From positions 3,782,001 to 3,846,000 of the forward strand of contig NC_085920.1 of assembly GCF_035222485.1 (NCBI RefSeq): a stretch of DNA of 64,000 bases, given 5' to 3'. A program made the translations under genes and the position numbers. The notes below the pieces were generated by a model that saw only the letters and a list, made by a program, of their open reading frames with translations, searched no databases and had not been told where the DNA came from. This document shows positions 1-11,260 of the stretch, in pieces (position 1 is the first letter of the stretch; every line of letters starts with the position of its first letter). The stretch is from Podospora pseudoanserina. Lineage: Eukaryota > Ascomycota > Sordariomycetes > Sordariales > Podosporaceae.

Positions 1-2
1 TT

Positions 3-176
3 TTGGGGACGTTGGTGGGGGCGGTGATTTTCAAGAGGGTGGGGAGTGCGGTTGCGTTGTTTGTTAGTGCTGGGGGGAAGGGGGTGGTGACGGGGATGTG
101 GTTTGGTGTTGAGGGGGAGGAAAGTAGGAAGAGGGAGGGGCGGGAAGAGAAGGGGGAGATGGGGGTGATGGTTTAA
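3..176 (+). CDS. C-terminal end of an unidentified protein (partial, 5' truncated)
   Basis: An open frame enters from the window edge and ends at TAA 174-176, giving 57 residues. The first part is hydrophobic (TLVGAVIF, then SAVALFVSAGG), which could be the end of a membrane segment. It is followed by a highly charged tail with RKREGREEKGE. The codon thirds are G-rich, as in the coding ends of other genes here. I do not recognise the family. It is probably the last exon of a gene lying upstream of the window. Confidence 0.45.
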   Translation: MGTLVGAVIFKRVGSAVALFVSAGGKGVVTGMWFGVEGEESRKREGREEKGEMGVMV

Positions 177-1548
177 GGGGAAGGGGGAAGTGATGATGAT
201 GATGATGACATTAGCGTGGAGTTTTGGGATCTGGGATACCTGGGTTTTTGCTTTAGAGGACTAGAAGACAAAAGCTGGGTTTAGATATGATGTATGAGGA
301 GAATTTTAGAGTACCCTAGAATGTGTTGTGATGGTCAGCTTTCAAACCTGTAATCCTGTTTTCTATTGCCGCGCTTCCCATAATGGCAAGATAATGTACC
401 TAAGAATCTTTGCGTCCGATGAGCTAGAGCCCTATGAGCAGGAGTTAAACGTCTCTTTCCCCATATACATTAGCTCGCAGAATCTGAAGCGCGCCGATGT
501 GACGAAACGGGAAGACGGCATGCTCTCCACAAGTACACAAGTACTATCAAAAGTCTCGGACCGCGACCTCGGTCAGCAGGAATGCGATACGTAAAGCTCG
601 GGAGGATTAGCCAATCTCGGGACATTCTCGCAATGAAGAGGTTGGTGAAAGGAGCGGTGGCACAATAGCTTTGATGTAGTCGCAGACAAAGACCCTATTT
701 CTTTCATCATGTGGTCAGCCACCTAGCTCATGTCTATACAATGGTCTTGTCGATTGGTAACTGTTGAAAGTTGGACTTTGGTGACTGGTGGTGTGGCAAG
801 AGGTTTGAGCGGCAAGGTCGGTCAGGCACATAGTAACTGCGCCTTTGTGGTCTTTAGACTTTTGGTGTGTATCTAGATGATAAGTCTAAGACCTGATTAG
901 CAAGCAATTTGGAATAATATAGGGAATTCTGGAAGAGATGGCAGAGTCACAGTGTGAATGATAAGCAAGAGATTATGCAGTTACTTGCATAAGAGTGGCC
1001 CGTGCGCTCTTCAGTCAGAAAAAGATTGCCCCTCCATCCCCAGGTTTTCGGGTGCAGTGGCATCATCATCCGATCCGACCAGAAGTGCGGTAGAAGACGG
1101 CTTGCTGCGGTGCGGACCCTTTGGTTTCCGCCATGAAAGGCAGGGAGATATCCACGTCCTCCATAAGCGTCACTCAATGGCGCGATTTCACGTGGTCAGC
1201 CCTTTGTTTAGCCTGTCTTTGCGTCTTCTCGACTACTTCTTTCAAGGAAGCTCGAAGGAACCACTCCTTCGAGATCTGCCAAGATCTCCACTGTCTCGGC
1301 TTGGCAACAGGAGGGGCACCTCTTTTTCGCTGATTTCAAAGCGAGCCCTCCAACAAGCATCAGCTGGAGCAAGGTGTGCCAGGTCGGCTCAGTTTCGGAA
1401 TCCCACAGTGTTTTTTATTTTAAGCCCGCAGGGTCGATGTCGCGATTTTTATAAAAATCACCCAACGCCTCTACTATTAAACGTGCCCCCACGCTTCCCC
1501 TACATCACCACCAGAGGCTCACACTCCCCAACCAACAAAACGTACAGG
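177..1548. other. Intergenic, 3' flank and CYS3 promoter
   Basis: No convincing gene is seen. The short open frames at 328-594 and 958-1692 have no family motifs. The last 100 bases before 1549 are pyrimidine-rich and carry an AT-rich stretch near 1443-1460, consistent with the cystathionine gamma-lyase promoter and leader. Confidence 0.5.
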
Positions 1549-2850
1549 ATGACTATCACGACACCACCAAGGGCCTCTTCCCCCTCGTCGGGCTTTGGCA
1601 CCAGAGCCGTCCACGCCGGCTCTGAGCACGATCCCAGCACGTATGTGTCCCCCCCCTCTTCTTCTTCTTCTTCTCCCCAATCCTCCAACTAATAGTGTGC
1701 TCACAGCGGTGCCGTGATCCCCGCCATCTCCCTCTCGACGACCTTTGCGCAAACGGCCGTCGGCCAACCGGTTGGCGAGTATGAGTACTCTAGGTCCTCT
1801 AACCCTAATCGCAAAAACTTTGAGGACATGGTGGCGGCCCTCGAGAACGCCAAGCATGCCCTCGCCTTCTCTTCCGGTAGCGCCACCACTGCCGTGATCC
1901 TCCAGTCGCTTGCCTCTGGCTCGCACGTCATCTCTGTCTCCGACGTCTATGGCGGCACCCACCGTTACTTCACCCAGGTTGCCAAGGCCCACGGTGTGAA
2001 GGTCACCTTCACCCCTGAGATCGAGGTTGACATCCGCGAGCACATCACCCCTGCCACCAAGCTGGTATGGATCGAGACTCCCAGCAACCCTACCCTCCGT
2101 CTCGTCGACATCCGCGCCGTCGCGACTGCTGCCCACGAGCACGGCATCATGGTTGTTGTCGACAACACCTTCCTGAGCCCTTACATCCAGAACCCTCTTG
2201 ATCACGGCGCCGATATTGTGGTGCACAGTGTCACTAAGTACATCAACGGCCACAGCGACGTCGTCATGGGTGTCGCCGCCTTCAACAGCGAGGAGCTCTT
2301 CAAGAGGCTCTCGTTCCTGCAGAACGCCATCGGCGCCATCCCCTCGGCGTTTGACTCGTGGCTTGCCCACCGTGGAGCTAAGACTCTGCACCTGCGTGCC
2401 CGCGAGGCCACAACCAATGCGACGGCTGTCGGCCACGCCCTGGAGGCCAGCCCCCACGTCATCGCGGTCAACTACCCCGGTCTCGACTCTCACCCGCATC
2501 GCGCCATCGCCAAGAAGCAGCACCGCAACGGCATGGGTGGCGGCATGCTGTCATTCCGCATCCGTGGGGGTCACGCCGCGGCCGAGCGTTTCTGCCAGCT
2601 GACCAGAATCTTTACACTTGCCGAGTCCCTGGGCGGTGTCGAAAGCTTGTGCGAGGTGCCAAGCAGCATGACCCACGCTGGTATTCCTAAGGAACAGCGT
2701 GAGGCTGTTGGTGTCTTTGACGACCTTGTCCGTCTCAGCTGCGGTGTTGAGGATGCCGAGGACCTCAAGAACGATGTTCTCCAGGCTCTTGAGCGTGCTG
2801 TTGCCGAGACTTCCAACGGCAACGGTACCAATGGTGTCAACGGTCACTAA
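1549..2850 (+). CDS. CYS3: Cystathionine gamma-lyase
   Basis: PLP enzyme of reverse transsulfuration, cleaving cystathionine to cysteine, 2-oxobutyrate and ammonia. Exons are 1549-1640 and 1707-2850 (411 aa). The 66-nt intron has a GTATGT donor, an AACTAAT branch site and an ACAG acceptor, and splicing gives the family sequence STGAVIPAISLSTTF. Visible family features are the SSGSATT phosphate-binding region, VYGGTHRYF with the active-site tyrosine, VVVDNTF with the PLP-stacking aspartate region, and SVTKYINGHSDVVMG with the Schiff-base lysine (about residue 210). The C-terminus ends in a low-complexity GNGTNGVNGH tail. Start ATG 1549 gives the usual GFGTRAVHAG N-terminus. Cystathionine gamma-synthase is the nearest alternative, but length and motifs favour the lyase. 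Confidence 0.95.
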
Positions 2851-4555
2851 ACAGGAATAAAAAGTAAAAGATAGAAAAGTGGGAAAATTGAAAAACGAGC
2901 GGAAAGGGGGACACGGGATATGGCTTCGGGGGACATAGAGGGGCATAGGCGTATTTCGGATAGGAGTTTGGCTTTGGGGCATTAGCATTTCACGATAGAC
3001 ATTAGCGCTTTCTTGGTATTGCTTGCTATCTTGATTTTTTCAAGGCAAAATTCTTTTTCAATATCAAAGCTGTGATGGGGCTGCGGCTTCTGGCGTTGTT
3101 GGGCACTTTTGTTGGGTATACATGATGTGATGGGGTTATATGGACAATGTTCATTGTTCTGATAAGCAGGTCTACATGTGGTTCATATTGGCGGTAGTTC
3201 GGAGACGGACTGCGTCGATTCTTTCTATTTCTTGCTATAATCGGTGGGTTCTTGGATGGTTTTTTTTTTTGCGAATAACAAATACTACTCTGAAGTTATG
3301 GTTTCAGGCTATCAGCAGACAGTCAAGGTGGTTTTTAAGTAATGTGTGTTATGTATTTGTTTCGCACACCCCAAAGCTGCCATGTCTCACTTTGGTTGTA
3401 CGAAGTATTTCCTAAGCCGAGCTTACTATCATGCCATACCGAGGAATAGCATCTCTGTATACTAACACCAAACTGTGTAGATGTTGTTGCTTCAAGACTT
3501 TTAATAAGAGTTATTATTATGCTTTCAGCTCAGAATTGGATTGCCAGTGGGGAAATATGATAAGAACAGTTCGAGTGCCTATATCTATCCTAACAGTTTT
3601 GTAGCACAAGCTGCCAGCGTGAGGGTTCTTTGTTTCGGTGAGTATTTGGTGTTATGAGGGTACCTAGTTAGTTGTTTAATCGAAATCTCAAAGGATATCG
3701 CGATGCGGAACGGAACGGGTCGATGTATTTCTTCGACTCTCGAAGTGCAGGTCCGGTGTGGCTGTGCCTGTATAAGGTAAGGTAGACTCTATTGTGGTCC
3801 GGTCAGTATTGCTGAAGTCAAATTCTGGGCCAGGGGGTTCATGGTAAAGGCAAACACAGCAGGTTTTTTGAAGTCTGACTGGAGCTTTCGACTTTAAGTC
3901 TTGATGATGGATGTCAAAGTCGCATTATTCAGGCAGGGGAATCAACTGCTCATGACCAAGGTCTTGAGTGTAAGAGCAAAGTTGCAAAAAGGATATGGAA
4001 GTAAGCAGGGCTGGAAGAAAAGCAAAAATCTCACCGGCCAAACCCACCCAGACCGGTGTCTGGGAGAGGTGGCCGACTACAAAAACCCCGGTGGTTTTAC
4101 TTCGGATCTAACTCGGGAGCTATCGGTTGCAAACCCTCCCGGTGGGGGGGAGTTAACAGCAGCTCCCTCCACCTTGACCATTTGTTCTGACCACGAAGTG
4201 GCACCCTGGTCAAGATTTCAGGGCTGCTGTTGGAAGGTAGGTGAGGAAGGTGGTATATATACTGTGGTTGTGGTCGTAGGGAAGGATGCGATTCGGTTCC
4301 AGTCCCAACCATGCAAGTACAGTAATTGCGGCTTGCCTGTCGACTTCTCGTTGCCATTTGTTAGTCTCATCATTTGACATTATTATTATTAACTTTACGA
4401 CTTGCCCTACAGCTCGACCTCATCTCACTGACCAACCCATTTCATTGAACACACATCAACTATCCATCATATTTTTCATACACGGTTTGCCCCCTGGGCC
4501 ATTTCAATCCCCTCCAACACATTACCCATCCACCTTCCGACTTCACCACCCTCCA
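2851..4555. other. Intergenic region without recognised gene
   Basis: The CYS3 3' flank is followed by about 1.5 kb of mixed sequence. A TATATATAC box lies near 4254-4262, but no downstream reading frame with protein-like composition follows it. The open frame at 3901-4377 lacks motifs and has intergenic-like composition. Confidence 0.45.
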
Positions 4556-5134
4556 TCACTCATCCACCACCGCCTCCTCCACAAAAACCATCCTCCCCCT
4601 CTTCAACTCTCCCCCCCCCTTCCCATCATCCACCATCTCCCCCACAGGCAAGCTAACCGCATCATCTAACCTCACAACTCCATACCTCCGCCCTCCTCCT
4701 CCTCCTCCTCCACTACTGTGAGCATCCCTATTACCACCACCCTTATTCTTCCTAACAGCATTTCCAGAAACTGGCCCTAGCGGCCTTGTCACAGCCACCC
4801 CCTGCCCCCTCGCCTTCCCCATCATTTCGAAAAGCCCCATCCCCGCCATCCCGTTCCTTTTGTCGTGATGATGGTCATGAACAACCCGGCCGGGAAAAGG
4901 CGTGTACGTATCCCGGGAATGGTGCCTCTGGGGATGTGTATGATGGTGGGGTTTGTTGTAAGTAGTGTAATCCCACGACGCCGTCGTGTGGGTTGCCGTC
5001 CAGGAGATTATGCAGATGACCAAGAGAAGATAAAAAGCCGGGAGGGAGAAGCGGTTTCCTCTCCGGCTTCGGGGGCGGGGGCGGGGGCGGGGGAGGGGGA
5101 GGGGGAGGGTGTGTGGGAAGCGGCCTGGTGGCAT
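4556..5134 (-). CDS. Doubtful small secreted or membrane-anchored His/Gly-rich protein
   Basis: Single open frame of 192 aa starting at ATG 5134. The N-terminus has a Pro/Arg repeat (PRPRPRPRSRRG) followed by one hydrophobic segment at about residues 30-46 (LPAFYLLLVICIISW) and then ATHTTASW, which looks like a late signal peptide or signal anchor. After it come histidine clusters (PHHHTHPQRHH at about 62-72, HDHHHDK at about 86-92) and a Gly8 run near residue 145. I recognise no family. An in-frame ATG further upstream at 5401 would add 89 residues of low-complexity sequence, probably UTR. Expression is unproven and the composition is simple, so this may not be a gene. Confidence 0.35.
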   Translation of the reverse strand: MPPGRFPHTLPLPLPRPRPRPRSRRGNRFSLPAFYLLLVICIISWTATHTTASWDYTTYNKPHHHTHPQRHHSRDTYTPFPGRVVHDHHHDKRNGMAGMGLFEMMGKARGQGVAVTRPLGPVSGNAVRKNKGGGNRDAHSSGGGGGGGRRYGVVRLDDAVSLPVGEMVDDGKGGGELKRGRMVFVEEAVVDE

Positions 5135-5660
5135 CTTGCTTCTTACTCTTGGATGAGAAATAACAACAACAAAGTGTGGGAAATAAAATAAGAATGATTT
5201 CAGGCCTGGAAAGGAAAAAAAAAAGAACCCTGACGAAAAGGTAAAAAGATAGTCGGTTGCTTTGCCCCTCCACCCCACCCCCCCCAAGTGCAGAATATAT
5301 GTACAAGATGAAAAAGAAAATAAACACCACCGTGAAGTGGAAAAACAATGGGACCAAATACCCTTCCGTCGCTGCGAACACACAACAGCTGTGATGAGCA
5401 AAACTCTCAGACCGACCGCACAGAAGTTGCTCTCTGCTCTGCTCTGCTCTGCTTACGCTCAACAAATCATCCGTCCGTCCCTGCGGCCATCTCCATGCCA
5501 TGCCAGGACGACGGATGAACTGGCCAAAAAAAAAAAAAAATTCAAGACGACCTAGCGCTGTCAATGCTTTCCTCTCATGTACGTCGACATCAGACACCCG
5601 TCGAGTTCCCCTGACAGCAGCATAGTCTGAACTCGAGCTGCGTTATGCATCTACAGCCAA

Positions 5661-5690
5661 CCCAGCCCAGCCCAGCCCAGCCCAGCCCAG
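5661..5690. repeat. (CCCAG)6 pentanucleotide microsatellite
   Basis: Six perfect tandem CCCAG units. Confidence 0.9.
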
Positions 5691-5766
5691 CCACTCAACC
5701 ACCCCCATTCCCCGACCCACCTTCCGAAAAGGGAAGGAATCTACACCCAGGAATCTACTCCCCGAC

Positions 5767-5768
<2 letters not shown>

Positions 5769-5799
<31 letters not shown>
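5769..5799. repeat. (AC)n dinucleotide microsatellite
   Basis: About 15 uninterrupted AC units. Confidence 0.9.
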
Positions 5800-5800
<1 letters not shown>

Positions 5801-6136
5801 CACGACCTCACCTCACGTCACGTCCAAGTTTTGCAGCTTCTGTCACAATCACGTTCGGCAACCATATGTTTTGATTTCTTCCAAATTCCCAAACAGTATC
5901 CACACAATCCTCCCATAACCGATATTCATACTACCGCATTATCAACAACGATGGCCTGAAAGCCCCCCCAGCGTTTTCCCTCTCTCCCTCACAGCACGCA
6001 AGAAAAAAAGACAGAAAATCAAACACCAACTTGTATCTTGGTGGGTATCAAACCATCCAACTCAGCAACACAACCAAACAAAAAACACCCACGCAAACAA
6101 AAAAACAATCGTTTCCCACATGTGCACGCTCAAAAT

Positions 6137-6226
6137 ATGTGTGCGTATGTGTGTATGTGTGTGTATGTGTGTGTTTGTATGTCTGTGTGTGTGCGTGTGT
6201 ATGTGTGTATGTCTGTGTGTGTATGT
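6137..6226. repeat. Imperfect (TG)n microsatellite
   Basis: About 90 bases of TG repeats interrupted by TATG, GCG and TCTG variants. It is complementary in sense to the (AC)n tract about 340 bases upstream. Confidence 0.9.
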
Positions 6227-6687
6227 TGAAAACTTCATTAAGCAATACAATTCGCCAGTCCTAAGTTGAGGACCAGAAACAAAAAAAAAGCGTAGGCCTT
6301 CTTCCCCTCCATCTAATAATAAAACATAAAATCCAAATCCTACAGACCCTTCCATGAAAAATTAAACAGCCGAATTTATATTCCCCCCTTTGCCCGAGCA
6401 GCCCCTTCCAAAAACGCCCAAACAATGTATAACTTATAAATAATGTGTAAAAGAATCAAATGCTCGTATGAATGCCCAAAACCCCCCTGGCCCCAAAAGC
6501 GAGGCTTTATATACGTTGAAATATCTGTGCTCCAAAAAAAAACCAGAAAAAACTTTTGCGGCTTGATAATGAAACAAAAAATGCTCAAGAAAAGAACAAA
6601 AGTCGCTAAATGCTGATATGGAACAAGAAAAAAAAAGAACATCTCTCGAAAATGTGTGCTGTGTATGCACGTATGTGTTTGTGTAGA

Positions 6688-6713
6688 TGGTGGTGGTGGT
6701 GGTGGTGGTGGTG
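6688..6713. repeat. (TGG)n trinucleotide microsatellite
   Basis: About eight tandem TGG units in the 3' flank of the DUF1765 gene. Confidence 0.85.
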
Positions 6714-6863
6714 TAAATGGCGTGAATGATCGGAAGAACGTCATGTTATGGTGTGGTATTGTAGAATGGTTCAAAAAGCTGTTCAGTGCCTCGAGCCGCA
6801 ATCAGTTGGATGCCGGTACAAAGCTGCCCATCTCCAGTCGCCAGACTTGTGCGGACGAGGCGA

Positions 6864-9800
6864 CTAACCCCGCTGCCGCATCCCGAGTCCATCGACCCCA
6901 AGAATAGGAATCTCAACCTCGGCCAACCCGAGCACACCCTCGTCCCGGCGGCGGTCCACAAAGCTGTTGCATTCGTTGATGACGATCGCCCACTCGGCGA
7001 GGGCTCGGCCTGTGTACACAGCCCCTGAGGCATAAGGGCCGAGGGGCTTCTCGGCACGAATTGCTGGCGCGGGCGGCCGAGCCATCCTGATCATGTCAAC
7101 CGAAGGACCACGTTCGTAGCCGTCAAAGCTCATGTGACGAAGAGGAGACGGCCTGTTGTATCTCTCATCCTCACTGTCCGAGGCAACCGCCGTGACGTTG
7201 ATGCTGAGGGAGTACCGGCGTTTGGAGCTCTCCATCGACTTTCGTGGTGTATCCTCCACTATGGACAATGGCCGAGCATTGCGAGCCTCACTGATAAGAC
7301 CGGTTTGCAAAGCACCGCTCACACGCCTAGTGTCGGGTGGCAGGCCGGGAGAAATGGGAGGCGGGCTGTCGCTGCGATAGACAAGACTGCCGTTCTGAAA
7401 GTTACCCACGTCGTTGATCGCCGCCGAGCGAGCGCTAACTCTCGCCTGAGCAGGCGCAGGGAGTCGAGGGCGGGTCAGAATCCGGTCTCTTGTAGGACCG
7501 AGTGGCATTGGCTGCCCCCCCGGTCCAGTTTGCCATGTGAGCGCAAAGCGAAAGACATAGGTGGTGGCCTCGTAAACGGGCGCAGAACCTGTAGTAGATA
7601 TGGAGTCGGTAGACAAGGTGGCATGGTGGCCAGGTCTCTTTGGCGGCGGCGGAGGTCCCTGGCGAGGTCCCATCCGCGCAGCAGCTGTCTCGCGGCGAGC
7701 TTGTTCCAGCTCCTCGTCCCAAGCGCGCTTGGGATCCACGGCCCGACCATTTTGCGAGCTGAATGGCAGTACCTTGCCCAACATTGACAGCCGCTTCTTG
7801 AAGGATGACACATCCCCATCATCCTTGATGCCACCAACGGTATCTCCGCCGTTGATCCCGAACGTACCAGCATAATCCACGAGCTGGTCTGACCCTGGGA
7901 AGGAGCTGGAAAACGAGTCGAAGCCGAGCTTCATGGACGGCTGTGGCGGCTGCACCTCGGTTCGAATGATCAAGAACCGCTTGCCAGGCGTGGGATGAGC
8001 AGGGGCCGTAGAAGGCTGGACCTTGCCCCTCATGTCGGCATCAGCCTTGAGCCAAAGGTAATGAGCCCAAAGAGTCTTGAGCCGCTGCGACACAGTCAGG
8101 AATATTTTGCTGCAGAGTCCCGTTAGTCACCTGTTGCAACGCTTGGATGGCTATCGTCTTACCTGTTGACCTCACTGGCGCTGCCCGAGTCCCTGCAGAT
8201 CCGCCAGCAGAGCAGGCGCATGTAGTAAGCACGAACCATGGGGCACCAATGGTTGAAGAATTTGGCAAAGAACTCCTCCGTCAACAGCCACTCCGTGCAC
8301 AAGGTCTCCTTGCGCACCGGATCAGAAGTGATGGCGTCCCACACCGAGTAGAGGAAAGAGAGGACCCTAATCTCAGACATGGTGTTGTTGGACTCGGCCA
8401 TCATCTTGCCCACCTCGAGCCAGAAAGGCCAGTCAATGTAGTTGACAAAGGGGGCGGTGCTGCCAAATTCCAGGTACCGCGGCTGGCCAATCTCTTCGGC
8501 CGGGGATCCTGCAGGGCTGCCGTTCACCGTGTTCTGGAATGTATCCAGCGTGACCAGCATCTCCTCCAGAAAATCGCACAGCATGAAACACGAAGCTTGG
8601 TCGAATCGTGGTGTCCTCTTCGCTGCCGCCTTCGAGATGGCAGCAAAAGCCTCGGCAAAGGTATGCTTAATCTCGTGATTCACCCCAACAGAGCCTTCTG
8701 AGAGCACATCCTTGAGCAGGACAATGAGCCGGTTTTCATCCATCCCTTTCAGAACATTGCTGGGCACAGAGATGCCGGTCAAAGTAGCATCCGCGCCGTG
8801 AATGCTGTCAGAAATCGGAGGGCCCAGCATGGCATCGATCGAGGCCTGTCGGTGAATGGTGCTATCCAACACCGACAAGATTTGAGCGTGGACCAGGACA
8901 AAGGCAGGTGACCGCGCCTTTTCGACCAGCGGGAGTCCCTCAAAAACAAACTGCTCAGAAAGCACGTGGAAGTACTTGCAAAAGATGAAAAACAGATCCG
9001 TCTCACCACCACGCCATCTCGACACCCAAGGGCCGTGCCAAGGGATCTTGGCTGGCATCAGTGGCAGCTTAGCCGCAAGCCGCAGCTTGTCGCCCAGTGT
9101 CTTGACAGACGACCATCCCAGCTTGTGCAGATGCTCGGGGTAGAGCGCGACAATATCCTCGCTCTCGCCCTTGCTCCGCCTCGGCAGACCAAACTCATCA
9201 GCGACTCTTCGCAAAATGTCGGCATTCAAACCCCAAAGCCGCACCAGAACATCAGCGACACCGGGCACGAAGAAGAACGCATAAGCACACGCCTTGCCGC
9301 ACCAGTTGACTAAGCTCAGAGGGGCGTGCCGGAGCGACATTTTCTCCACCACCAGCGCCATCTGTGTCGTCAAGTTGTTGACAAACATGGTACGCACATT
9401 GTGCTCGGCCGGCTCGGTCAACAGCGAGTCCACATCGCTGCCAACGGTGGACGATGTGTTTGACCTCGCTCGGACCTTCTCTTCGGGAGACCGCTCAGCC
9501 AAAGGCTGAAACTGGCTGGTACACGTCCTCCACTCTGGCCGCATCATGATCATGGTGGCCGCCTCGAGCAGAGTTGGCCTGTCGACACCAGCAACCGGCT
9601 GCAATACTGGAAACTGGACGCCAAGCGCAGCGATGCCTGGAGCAAGCCCGTATCCTCCCGCCAACAGCCTCGAATGCCCGGCATCCAGCATCGACAAGAG
9701 GCCATTCCACCACTTGTTCAAAACTGTGGCTCGCCGGTCAAAATCCTCGGAACTCAACACCGATCTGCTCGAATTGGAAGGGTGGTGCGAGGTACTTTTC

Positions 9801-11260
9801 AAGAATGGCACCAGCACACCTCGCACAACGTCCATTCGCGTCGAGGTGGTAGGCCTCGCCGCGAACCGGGCAAACTCGCCATCTAGCGTTCGGAAGGTGC
9901 CCCAAAGAGGGTCACGGGATGTCGGATGTGGCATGGTGATGTTGGTGTCTGCTGTGCCCTGGGAAGCAATTTCGGAAGAGGCGCTGGTTGTCGCAGTGGT
10001 TTCCGTGTCCAGATCCGACTCTAGTGACGAAGTCCGGTGGGAAGAGCTGCGAGATGGTGCTGCTTCGACATGGGCAAAAGCATTGTTGGTGGCAAGAGCA
10101 GCAGATCTGGGGAGGTTCGACGGGGCAAGGGTGGTTTTGGCCGGGACAGGCTTGACGCTGTGCGCGGCTGTCGCAGCACTGGCGGAATCAGAGTCATTTG
10201 ATTCCGAACTCTTGACAGAAGATGGGGCGGGAAGCGAGAGCGGGGACGATGTTCTAGAAAACACACTTTGAGGTTTTTGTTTTATCCTCGTCAGATACAC
10301 ACTGGCACGGCTGAAGACGCGGCTTGTACTGTTGCTGCTGCTGCTGCTCTGTGGCTCGGCGGAAGCGTCCTGGGAAGAATCACAATCCGAACGCGCGCGG
10401 GTTCGCAGCGTCAACCTAGACTTGACAGGCGATTTTTTCCTTTCTGTGGAAGGCTCGCGGGTCTCATGTCGAAGCCGTTCTGGGGTCGTTGGCGGTGAAG
10501 GTGATCGTGACTTTGTCATCCAAGACTTTTTCGCAAAATTGGCAAAGGACTCGACCGTCCTCGACCTTTCAAGCTGGCTGTCCTCCACCAGATTGTCGGT
10601 CGACACAGTCACATTGTTCTTGGTCACCCGTTGGGACAGCTCATGGGTTGCCGGCACGTTGGGGGTCGACTTTGAGCTCGGCAGCCACGACAGCGGCCGG
10701 TCAATCATTGATTTGCTCCGGCTACGGCCGTGCTTCTCGGCACGCGGAGCAGCAGCCACGGTGGGCGCGGTGCTGGTGCTGTTACGGTGATAGGTGGTGG
10801 TGTCGATGTTTTTGGACGAGGTTCGGGGTGGTATTGGCTGCTTGGTGGGTTCGGCGCGAGCTTCAGTGGATGCAATGGGCAATAGCCTCGTCTCGGGAGC
10901 GGTAACGACAGTGGCGGTGGGCTTCACGGGGCGGATGGACAACGCTTCGATCTTGTCGCTGCAGAAACTGAAGGATCTCTTGAACTCGGGTGAAAATTCA
11001 AAATCGAACGAGGGAATGTCAAACGAGGGATCGGGCATGGGCAGGCTCGGAAGTTCCTTGTTGGTGTTGGCAGGCGGGCGCGAGGTAGCATCGGGCCTGG
11101 CGAGCTTGAGCGGGGGTTGTTCTTTGCTGCTACTCCTAGCAGGTGGTGGTGGTGTAGAATGTGAGTGTTGTGAACCTTGTGAGCGCTGTGAGCGGTGAAA
11201 AGGCAATGGCGTGCTGGTGTCCACAGCGGGCGCCGTCATGGTCAGTGTCGGACCAACCAT
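6864..11260 (-). CDS. Large DUF1765/UPF0592 family protein
   Basis: Exons on the minus strand are 11260-8163 and 8109-6864, giving 1447 aa. The 53-nt intron (GTAAGA donor, GTGACTAAC-type branch, TGCAG acceptor) joins SEVN to SKIFLTVSQRLKTLW in frame. The first 430 residues are Ser/Pro/Thr-rich and look disordered. The conserved part lies at about 450-1100 and includes WCGKACAYAFFFVPGVADVL, GPWVSRWRGGETDLFFIF and HWCPMVRAYYMRLLCWRIC. This matches the fungal DUF1765 family, related to the S. pombe UPF0592 membrane protein. Biochemical function is not established. The C-terminal 400 residues are again low-complexity with RRYSLS-like basic Ser sites. A second in-frame ATG lies seven codons downstream at 11239. 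Confidence 0.85.

Larger units (their letters stand above)
5135..6863. other. Intergenic, rich in microsatellites
   Basis: No gene is seen. The stretch holds a CTCTG repeat near 5429-5452, an A14 run near 5526-5539, and the pentamer, AC, TG and TGG arrays listed separately. The right part is presumably the 3' UTR of the DUF1765 gene. Confidence 0.5.

Noticed and set aside
1519-2523. 334-codon minus-strand frame
   Set aside because: Antisense to cystathionine gamma-lyase, whose enzyme motifs are unambiguous.
3901-4377. 158-codon frame downstream of CYS3
   Set aside because: No motif, no leader-like sequence, and non-coding-like composition.
9546-10271. 241-codon plus-strand frame
   Set aside because: Antisense to the DUF1765 gene, with no motif of its own.
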